Position numbers and translations under genes: made by a program | Notes under the pieces: model-generated | Told to the model about the DNA's origin: nothing | What the model saw: only the letters and a program-made list of their open reading frames with translations | Databases searched by the model: none | NCBI RefSeq assembly: GCF_023701945.1 | Contig: NZ_JABAEF010000003.1 | Span: forward strand, 62,001-126,000 | Reading direction: 5' to 3' | Length of the DNA: 64,000 nt | Source of the DNA: Rhizobium sp. CG5 | GTDB taxonomy: Bacteria; Pseudomonadota; Alphaproteobacteria; Rhizobiales; Rhizobiaceae | Shown: one piece after another, positions 58,370 through 64,000 of the stretch | Layout of the letters: each line of letters starts with the position of its first letter | How positions within the stretch are numbered: the first letter of the stretch is position 1

Positions 58370-59512
58370 TCAGTTCCTGTAGGGTTCGAGTACGAGATCG
58401 CGCGTGACGATGACCCTGACCGGGAAACCTGGCCGGATGGTCAGCGTCGGCGCGACTTGCAACTGGCGCTGGACTATCTGCTGACCGGCCTGATTGACGG
58501 TGTCCTGGGCGCCGTCGCGAACGGCGCGGATCAGACGGTCATTGTCGTCGGTGGCGAGTTCTGCACCAACGCCGAGCAGGGTCGAGAGAGCTGCGGCCTT
58601 GGCGAGATCCCACCAGTGGTAATCGACGCCATCCTCCAGACCGGCATAGCCCTGCGTGTCCGCGCCCGGCTGGCGCTCCAGCACCATGGAGCGGCCGTTG
58701 GGCAGAATGAGACGGTTCCAGACGAGCAGCACGCGACGCTGTCCGAACTGGACGCTGTTGTCATACTGGCCGACGAGCCGCGTGCCCTGCGGCACCAGCA
58801 GAATGCGGCCTGTAGGGCTGTCATAGATATTCTCTGTAACCTGCGCGGTGATCTGGCCGGGCAGATCGGAACGGATGCCGGTGATGAGCGCGGCCGGGAT
58901 GACTGCTCCGGCTTGCAGCACGAAAGGCGATGGCGGCGGCGTGACGCGATCGGGCGTCACGGTACGCCGGTCTGCCGCTGCATTGAGGAACGCAAGCTGC
59001 CGATCCTGCGCGGTCGGCTGACCAGTCTGACCGCCGAGATCGAAACTGGGGAAACCGGGTGTCGTTCCCGTCCCGGTCGTGTTTGCCGATCCCTGCCGCG
59101 ACTGAAAGAAGACGGTGCTGACGCGGGCGGCTTCTTCCTCGGCGCGGCGGCGTTGCTCGGCCTCGTCGACGCCGGGTGTCGGAACGACGGGCGGGACGAC
59201 GGGTTGCGCGTTGTTCTGCGCGGAAAGGATCGGCCGTCCGAGATCGCCGGGCAGCGCCGGACCGAGGATCGGGCCGGTATAGTCGCGTGGCAGTCCGGCG
59301 AGACCGTCAGCGGTCTGCCGATTGGCGGTGGAGTAGAGTTCTTCCCCGCCATCGCCAGGCGCGCGGGTCTGAAGGGCATAGATCAGCGCCCCGCCGATCC
59401 CGACCAGGGCGACGGCCGCGACGCCGGCAAGCATCTTGCGCGACAGGCGGGTGACACGGGGAGCTTCGGCGCGCAGGCGCATCGGGGCGGTGTTGGTTTC
59501 GGTCTCGCTCAT
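58370..59512 (-). CDS. trbI: Conjugal transfer protein TrbI (VirB10-like)
   Basis: The 380-residue protein has one N-terminal membrane span (about residues 30-48) and a proline-rich periplasmic region, then a C-terminal VirB10 domain with VIPAALITGIRSDLPGQI and LLVPQGTRLVGQYDN. It forms the inner-to-outer-membrane scaffold of the mating-pair apparatus. It overlaps trbG by four bases. Confidence 0.93.
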   Translation of the reverse strand: MSETETNTAPMRLRAEAPRVTRLSRKMLAGVAAVALVGIGGALIYALQTRAPGDGGEELYSTANRQTADGLAGLPRDYTGPILGPALPGDLGRPILSAQNNAQPVVPPVVPTPGVDEAEQRRRAEEEAARVSTVFFQSRQGSANTTGTGTTPGFPSFDLGGQTGQPTAQDRQLAFLNAAADRRTVTPDRVTPPPSPFVLQAGAVIPAALITGIRSDLPGQITAQVTENIYDSPTGRILLVPQGTRLVGQYDNSVQFGQRRVLLVWNRLILPNGRSMVLERQPGADTQGYAGLEDGVDYHWWDLAKAAALSTLLGVGAELATDDNDRLIRAVRDGAQDTVNQAGQQIVQRQLQVAPTLTIRPGFPVRVIVTRDLVLEPYRN

Positions 59513-60468
59513 GATTGCGGCCTCCCGTCGGTGCGAACAATCCTGACGATCTGCTGGCGGTCGCCGCTGCCAAGGCGCAGCTCCGCTGCACCGAACAGGC
59601 GATCGACGATCAGGATGTGTTGATAGATGCGGCTGTTGACGATCTGCGCTTCGCCCTCGGGGCCGATGACGAAGATCGGCGGCATCTCGCCCTGCACGAT
59701 TCCGCGCGGGAACTCGACATAGACGCGGCGGCCGTCGTCATAGACGGTGGTCGGCTTCCAAGGCGGATTGCTGCTGCTGGTCAGGCTGTAACGGTAATTG
59801 CGCGCTGTGACGGCCGGAATGATCGGCGTCGCCGGGACGGCCTGCCGCCCGCCGCCTGCCGGTTGCGGATAGGCCCACGCGACAGCGGGCATATAGGGCT
59901 TCTCGCCCGCGCGTAGCTCGATCATATAGGTGCGGCGGTCGGTGGTGATGACGAGATTGGTCGTGATGTCGGCGCGCGTCGGCTTCACCAGCACATGCAC
60001 GCGGCGGGTCGCGCCGGAACCGGATTCCGTGTCGCCGATAATCCAGCGGGCGGTATCGCCGGCGGCTATCGGGCCGGCGCCAGTCAGGCTCTCGCCGGGT
60101 TCGAGCGCGATGTTGGTGATCTGGCCGGGGGCGGCATAGACTTGATAGAGCGCGCCTTCCGACCATGGATAGACTTGGATGGCGTTGAAATATCCCTCGC
60201 GGTGCGGCTGCACACGCGCAGCCGCATTGGCGTTCTCGACACGGCCCGTCGCCGTGCTGGCCGTCTGGCCACCGCGCGCGACCGTCCAGGCCGGAGGGAC
60301 ATGCAGCGGCCTCGGCCGGTCGTCCGTCACCGATGCGGGAATGGCCGGTAAAGGCGGCACGCTGGCGTCGTAGCTGATCTGCGGCGGCTTGGTGGAGGCG
60401 CAGCCGGCGAGCATGGTCGCCGAAAGCAACACGGCGGCGATTGCGGATTTGCGGGGTGCCGGCGTCAT
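59509..60468 (-). CDS. trbG: Conjugal transfer protein TrbG (VirB9-like)
   Basis: The 319-residue protein begins MTPAPRKSAIAAVLLSATMLAGCAST, a lipoprotein signal with lipobox LAGC. The VirB9-type body holds VYAAPGQITNIALEPGESL and a late VYVEFPRGIVQGEMPPIFV. It is the outer-membrane core subunit. I place the start at ATG 60468, which overlaps trbF by four bases; the frame stays open to 60768 inside trbF. Confidence 0.93.
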   Translation of the reverse strand: MTPAPRKSAIAAVLLSATMLAGCASTKPPQISYDASVPPLPAIPASVTDDRPRPLHVPPAWTVARGGQTASTATGRVENANAAARVQPHREGYFNAIQVYPWSEGALYQVYAAPGQITNIALEPGESLTGAGPIAAGDTARWIIGDTESGSGATRRVHVLVKPTRADITTNLVITTDRRTYMIELRAGEKPYMPAVAWAYPQPAGGGRQAVPATPIIPAVTARNYRYSLTSSSNPPWKPTTVYDDGRRVYVEFPRGIVQGEMPPIFVIGPEGEAQIVNSRIYQHILIVDRLFGAAELRLGSGDRQQIVRIVRTDGRPQS

Positions 60469-61154
60469 TGGCTCATCTCCCGCGACCAGTTGATGGCGTT
60501 GACGTAGATTCCGAGCGGATTGGCTTTGAGCCGTTCGGCGTCGTGCGGCGGCTGGACGGCGATGGTCAGGATCGCGGTCCACCGCTGCGTGCCGGAGAGC
60601 TGACCGTTCTCGAAATGCCGTTCCGTCCAGGCGACACGGAAGCTGTCGGGCGACGCTCGGATGACACTCGAAACGTCCACGGCGATCTGCTGCTTGCCTA
60701 CCTTGGCGAATGGGTCGTTGGTGCGGGCATAGTCGTTGAGCGCGCCCGCGCCGCGGTCGGTGGTCCATTCATAGGCGCGAAGCCAGTTCTGCCGGACGAT
60801 GATCGCGTCCGCCGGGATCGAGCGGACCTGCTCGATGAAACGGGCTAGATGCCATGCGATCTGCGGATCGGTAGGGCGATAATTGGCCGTGGCGGGCGCA
60901 ACGGTCTGTGCCTGACCGAGATTGTCGACCTGCACCACCCAAGGGACGACGGTGCCGCTCGCAGACTGCCAGACGAGAGCGGTGGCGAAGCCGGCTGAGA
61001 GAAAGAGCGAGCCAAACGCCATAAAGCGCCAGTTCCTCGCCTGCACGCGGGCCGAGCCAATGCGCTCGTCCCAGACCTGTGCAGCCTTCTGGTACGGGGT
61101 TTCAGGTTGAGGTGTTCTGCCGTAATGCGCAGCGGGTCGCTTGAAGAGGTTCAT
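60465..61154 (-). CDS. trbF: Conjugal transfer protein TrbF (VirB8-like)
   Basis: The 229-residue protein has one N-terminal membrane span (about residues 42-62, WRFMAFGSLFLSAGFATALV) and a periplasmic VirB8-type domain with PWVVQVDNLGQAQTV, RSIPADAIIVRQNWLRAY and a late KANPLGIYVNAINWSREM. It is a scaffold of the secretion channel. It overlaps trbL by four bases. Confidence 0.93.
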   Translation of the reverse strand: MNLFKRPAAHYGRTPQPETPYQKAAQVWDERIGSARVQARNWRFMAFGSLFLSAGFATALVWQSASGTVVPWVVQVDNLGQAQTVAPATANYRPTDPQIAWHLARFIEQVRSIPADAIIVRQNWLRAYEWTTDRGAGALNDYARTNDPFAKVGKQQIAVDVSSVIRASPDSFRVAWTERHFENGQLSGTQRWTAILTIAVQPPHDAERLKANPLGIYVNAINWSREMSQ

Positions 61155-62497
61155 GAGCGGTCACTTTCAGAGAGGTTGACGGAAGAACCGGAGCTATGGC
61201 TGTCACCGGACCGAACGGCATGAGCGGTTGTCTGGACGGCGTGGCCCATGTGGCCGGATCGGCGCATTCGCTGTGCCCAGCCGGGCGTCGCACCGGCGGG
61301 CCGAGCCGATGCAGGCGGGGTTTCCGCCGCGCCGCCGACCGTCCCCATGGTCGAGGAGCCGCCGGTCGCGCCGAGGCCGGATTTGACGCCATCGGAGAAG
61401 CTGGATTTGACGCTGGCGGCGGCGCGGCGAAGCGGCGACATAGCCGCGCTGCCCGCCGCACGCCCGACGCCGCCCATGCCGGACGCGACACCCGTTGCAC
61501 CGAATTGGCCGAGTGAACCGAGGCTGTAGGCGGCCGACGCCGCGCCCACTGCGGTCGCGCCGCCACGCACGGCGGCCGCACCCGTCGAGAGCGTGGCTGC
61601 GCCGCCTTTGGCGGCGAGGCCGGCAGCGCCAGCGCCGGCCAGCACCATGCCGCCCGCCGCAAGGCCGGTGCCGACGGCTGCGCCGGCGCCGAGCTGGGGA
61701 CCGCCCGAGACGAGTCCGTTAGCGATGCCGGGGCCGAAGATGCCGAGGCCGAGCAGAGACAAAGCGGCGAGCACGACGGCCATCGCGTCATCGATGCTTG
61801 GTGTCTGACCGCCGAAACCTTGCGTGAATTGCGAGAAGAGCGTCGAGCCGATGCCGATGATGACGGCGAGCACCAGAACCTTGATGCCGGATGAGATGAC
61901 GTTGCCGAGCACACGTTCGGCCATGAAGGCGGTTTTGCCGAACAGGCCGAAGGGGATCAAAACGAAGCCAGCCAACGTCGCCAACTTGAACTCGATCAAC
62001 GTGACGAAGAGCTGGATCGCCAGAATGAAGAAAGCGAGGATGACCAGCGCCCAGGCGAAAAGCAGGCACGCGATCTGGATGAAGTTCTCGAAGAAGGCCA
62101 CCCAGCCCATCAGGTCGGAAATGGATTCGAGCAGCGGCCGGGCGGCGTCGAGGCCGGTCTGTGCGACCTTGCCGGGACGCATTAAGTCCGCCGTCGAAAA
62201 GCCGGTGCCGCTTGCTTTGAGTCCAAGGCCCGCGAAGCTGTCGAAGACGATCTTCGCGAGGTTGTTCCAGTTGCCGATGAGATAGGCGAAGACACCGACG
62301 AAGAGCGTCTTCTTGACGAGCCGCGCCATGATGTCGTCGTCCGCGCCCCAGGACCAGAACAGGGCGGCGAGCGTCACGTCGATGACGATGAGCGTGGTGG
62401 CGATGAAACCGACCTCACCGGACAAAAGCCCGAAACCGGAGTCGATGTAGCGGGTGAAGACCCCGAGGAAATTGTCGATGACGCCTGCGCCGCCCAC
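61151..62497 (-). CDS. trbL: P-type conjugal transfer protein TrbL (VirB6-like)
   Basis: The 448-residue polytopic membrane protein has about six helices between residues 25 and 265 and a long alanine-, glycine- and serine-rich tail (265-448) that looks disordered. GYIATTLIVIDVTLAALFWSWG-like segments and LATLAGFVLIPFGLFGKTAF match TrbL. The start is GTG at 62497, three bases after trbK. It forms the inner-membrane pore. Confidence 0.9.
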   Translation of the reverse strand: MGGAGVIDNFLGVFTRYIDSGFGLLSGEVGFIATTLIVIDVTLAALFWSWGADDDIMARLVKKTLFVGVFAYLIGNWNNLAKIVFDSFAGLGLKASGTGFSTADLMRPGKVAQTGLDAARPLLESISDLMGWVAFFENFIQIACLLFAWALVILAFFILAIQLFVTLIEFKLATLAGFVLIPFGLFGKTAFMAERVLGNVISSGIKVLVLAVIIGIGSTLFSQFTQGFGGQTPSIDDAMAVVLAALSLLGLGIFGPGIANGLVSGGPQLGAGAAVGTGLAAGGMVLAGAGAAGLAAKGGAATLSTGAAAVRGGATAVGAASAAYSLGSLGQFGATGVASGMGGVGRAAGSAAMSPLRRAAASVKSSFSDGVKSGLGATGGSSTMGTVGGAAETPPASARPAGATPGWAQRMRRSGHMGHAVQTTAHAVRSGDSHSSGSSVNLSESDRS

Positions 62498-62500
62498 GGT

Positions 62501-62779
62501 TCACCGTCCTTCCGGCGCAGGCGACGCGGGCGTGCGGCCCAGGAAGCGGTCGCGAGTCTCGGCCCAGACGCGCAGGCAGTCCGTGTCGTTCGCGGCCTGC
62601 TGACCGAGATGCTGGCACCGGCGTTGACCTTCGCGCAGCGGGTCGCGGTCGGGTTGGTGAAGGCGCACCGGCGAAGATGCCGGCGCGTCCTCCTTGCGGT
62701 TCAGTTCGATCACCGTTGCTGTGATGGCTACGGCGACGAACACGATTGCGCCGAGGCGTGCCAGCATCTTGCTGTCCAT
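62501..62779 (-). CDS. TrbK-alt-type putative entry-exclusion protein
   Basis: The 92-residue protein has one N-terminal membrane helix (about residues 7-25, LARLGAIVFVAVAITATVIEL) and a polar periplasmic part with conserved cysteines (RRCQHLGQQAANDTDCLRVWAE). It corresponds to the TrbK-alt family, found between trbJ and trbL. Its suggested role is to block entry of a second copy of the element into the host. Confidence 0.8.
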   Translation of the reverse strand: MDSKMLARLGAIVFVAVAITATVIELNRKEDAPASSPVRLHQPDRDPLREGQRRCQHLGQQAANDTDCLRVWAETRDRFLGRTPASPAPEGR

Positions 62780-62800
62780 GACGTACCCACCCTCTCGCGA

Positions 62801-63565
62801 TCACTTGCCGCTGTTGAACATCTGCGCGTTGCCGGGCGTGTAGCCGCTGCCCGGCGTCAGGAACCGGCGGCGTTGTTCGCGACCCTGTTCAGCGGCAGCG
62901 GCGCGCTCGGCCTCGGTGAGTGCGCTCGCCCGGCCATTGGCGGCGAGCAACGCGACCAGATCGGAAAGCTGCTGCGACTGAAGCGCAAGAATCTGGTTGC
63001 CGGCTTGAGTCGCCTGAAGCGCGCCGGTCGCGCCCTGGCTCTGGCTGACAAGCGCCGACATCTGTGTGCGGTTGGTGTCGATATTGCCGACGACGCCAGC
63101 CTGCACCCGCATCGCGTCCTGCAAGCCCCCCACAGTGTTCTGCCAGCGCGAGCGGGCATTGGCGACGAGCTGCTGATCGGTGGTCGACATCGAGACGTTC
63201 CCATATTTTTGCTGGAACATCTGGTCGATCTGCTGGACGTTGAAGGCGATGCCCTGCGCCTGGCTCAAAAGCTGCTGGGTCTTCTGAACGTTCTGCTGAA
63301 GCTGCTGGAGTGCGGAGTAAGGCAGGCTCGCCAGATTGCGCGCCTGATTGATGAGCATCTGCGCTTCATTCTGAAGCGACGTAATCTGATGCGTGATCTG
63401 CTCCAGCGTGCGCGCCGCCGTGAGGACATTCTGCGCATAGTTCGACGGGTCGAAGACGATGATCGCGTGCGCGGGCGTCGCGACCATTGGCGAGAGCATG
63501 ATCGGCGCGGCCAGAATGGTCGCGGCCAGAATGGCGGCACGCGAGCGGATTTTACCGGTCTTCAT
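62801..63565 (-). CDS. trbJ: P-type conjugal transfer protein TrbJ (VirB5-like)
   Basis: The 254-residue protein has a signal sequence (about residues 1-34, ending AHA) and a long helical, glutamine-rich body (LEQITHQITSLQNEAQMLINQ; QNVQKTQQLLSQAQG), as in TrbJ and VirB5 pilus-tip proteins. It overlaps trbE by four bases. Confidence 0.93.
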   Translation of the reverse strand: MKTGKIRSRAAILAATILAAPIMLSPMVATPAHAIIVFDPSNYAQNVLTAARTLEQITHQITSLQNEAQMLINQARNLASLPYSALQQLQQNVQKTQQLLSQAQGIAFNVQQIDQMFQQKYGNVSMSTTDQQLVANARSRWQNTVGGLQDAMRVQAGVVGNIDTNRTQMSALVSQSQGATGALQATQAGNQILALQSQQLSDLVALLAANGRASALTEAERAAAAEQGREQRRRFLTPGSGYTPGNAQMFNSGK

Positions 63566-64000
63566 GATTCAGTCTCCTTTTCGGCTTGGGGGATGAGGGA
63601 CGAGAAAGTCGGGATGAGTTCGGCGGCCCAGCCGACGTCGCGGGCCTGGAGCCACGCCGCGAGAAAGCCTTCGCGGCCGTGTTCGGCGACAAGGCTGGTG
63701 ATCAGCGACTGGTCGGATTTGGAGGACGCAGCGCAGAGCACGAGGCCGACTTCGGACAGGCCCAGCTCGAACAGGCGATTACCGCGCCGGGACTGGCAGT
63801 AGTAGTCGCGCTTGGGCGTCGCCCGCGCGAGGATTTCGATCTGGCGGTCATTGAGCCCGAAGCGGCGATAGATGGCCGTGATCTGCGGCTCGATCGCGCG
63901 TTCGTTCGGGAGAAGCAGCCGCGTCAGGCAGCTCTCTATGATGGCCGGGGCGATATTGCTGCCGTCGATGTCGCTGAGCGACTGCGTGGCGAAGATGACG
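63562..64000 (-). CDS. trbE: Conjugal transfer ATPase TrbE (VirB4-like), C-terminal part
   Basis: The minus-strand frame runs from the window end to its stop at 63562 (ATGA overlap with trbJ) and gives about 145 residues. Translated by hand, it reads IFATQSLSDIDGSN, then LTRLLLPNER, AIYRRFGLNDRQI, and RDYYCQSRRGNRLFEL, all typical of the C-terminal ATPase lobe of TrbE. The N-terminal part and Walker motifs lie beyond the window. Confidence 0.9.
   Translation of the reverse strand, partial: VIFATQSLSDIDGSNIAPAIIESCLTRLLLPNERAIEPQITAIYRRFGLNDRQIEILARATPKRDYYCQSRRGNRLFELGLSEVGLVLCAASSKSDQSLITSLVAEHGREGFLAAWLQARDVGWAAELIPTFSSLIPQAEKETES

Larger units (their letters stand above)
47827..64000. mobile_element. 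Left part of a probable integrative conjugative element
   Basis: The stretch runs from the tRNA-Arg 3' end to the window end. It carries a large serine recombinase next to the tRNA, a toxin-antitoxin pair, siderophore-uptake cargo (50880-58081) and a trb conjugation cluster. The gene set resembles ICE backbones with trb-type secretion, such as the Tn4371 group, but that group uses a tyrosine integrase. The far end, relaxase and coupling protein are outside the window. Confidence 0.75.

Noticed and set aside
47827-64000. Assigning the element to the Tn4371 family outright
   Set aside because: The trb genes fit, but that family uses a tyrosine integrase and the recombinase here is a large serine type. 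The relaxase and coupling protein are not in the window.

Overview
The window is GC-rich, densely coded chromosomal DNA of an alphaproteobacterium, most likely a member of the Rhizobiaceae (Rhizobium/Agrobacterium/Ensifer group). The reasons are a BacA/SbmA-family transporter, RIME-like short palindromic repeats typical of rhizobial intergenic DNA, a cytochrome-c-tailed PuuD urate hydroxylase, and trb genes in the rhizobial order. Species cannot be assigned from this sequence alone.

Layout. (1) 1-9.3 kb: bacA, an MFS transporter, a hydrolase/TetR pair with a three-site operator, a type I methionine aminopeptidase, an LLM flavin oxidoreductase, a Phd-VapC toxin-antitoxin pair and glpK. (2) 9.3-21.6 kb, plus strand: bdhA, xdhA, xdhB, a DUF559 nuclease, xdhC, a TPR-sulfotransferase, a LysR regulator, puuD and guaD. 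Two inverted pairs of RIME-like repeats interrupt the xdh genes. (3) 21.6-26.2 kb: a short AT-richer islet with two orphan small genes, a two-helix K+ channel, a TetR gene with twin operators, a small membrane protein, lldD and a YefM-YoeB pair with a large palindrome at its promoter. (4) 26.2-31.8 kb, minus strand: puuE, uraD, alc, (mntA-hepT toxin-antitoxin), allA, uraH, a metallophosphoesterase and, upstream, a 2H phosphoesterase-like gene. (5) 31.9-47.4 kb: a split MnmC (FAD protein and mnmD, head to head), a soluble multi-PAS hybrid kinase, an MttB-family methyltransferase, an AlkD-like protein, a DEAD-box RNA helicase, the ATP-grasp / Alpha-E / transglutaminase module, a J-domain-like protein and a MarR regulator. 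(6) 47.8 kb to the window end: tRNA-Arg(CCG) followed by the left part of a probable integrative conjugative element. It holds a large serine recombinase whose stop codon lies inside the tRNA gene, a TumA/TumE-like pair, an AraC-regulated siderophore receptor and ABC importer, and trbI-G-F-L-K-J-E, with trbE cut by the window end.

How the genes work together. Regions 2 and 4 encode a nearly gap-free route from guanine to glyoxylate and urea: GuaD (guanine to xanthine), XdhAB with maturation factor XdhC (xanthine to urate), PuuD (urate to 5-hydroxyisourate), UraH, UraD (to S-allantoin), PuuE (to allantoate), Alc (to ureidoglycolate) and AllA (to glyoxylate). The element in region 6 carries uptake genes for an iron siderophore, probably a catecholate, with no visible biosynthesis genes, which suggests use of siderophores made by others. 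Four toxin-antitoxin pairs are scattered over the window.

Limits. All assignments come from reading the translated sequence and family knowledge; no database search was run. Several start codons were moved inward from the longest reading frame on the basis of ribosome binding sites and family N-termini.
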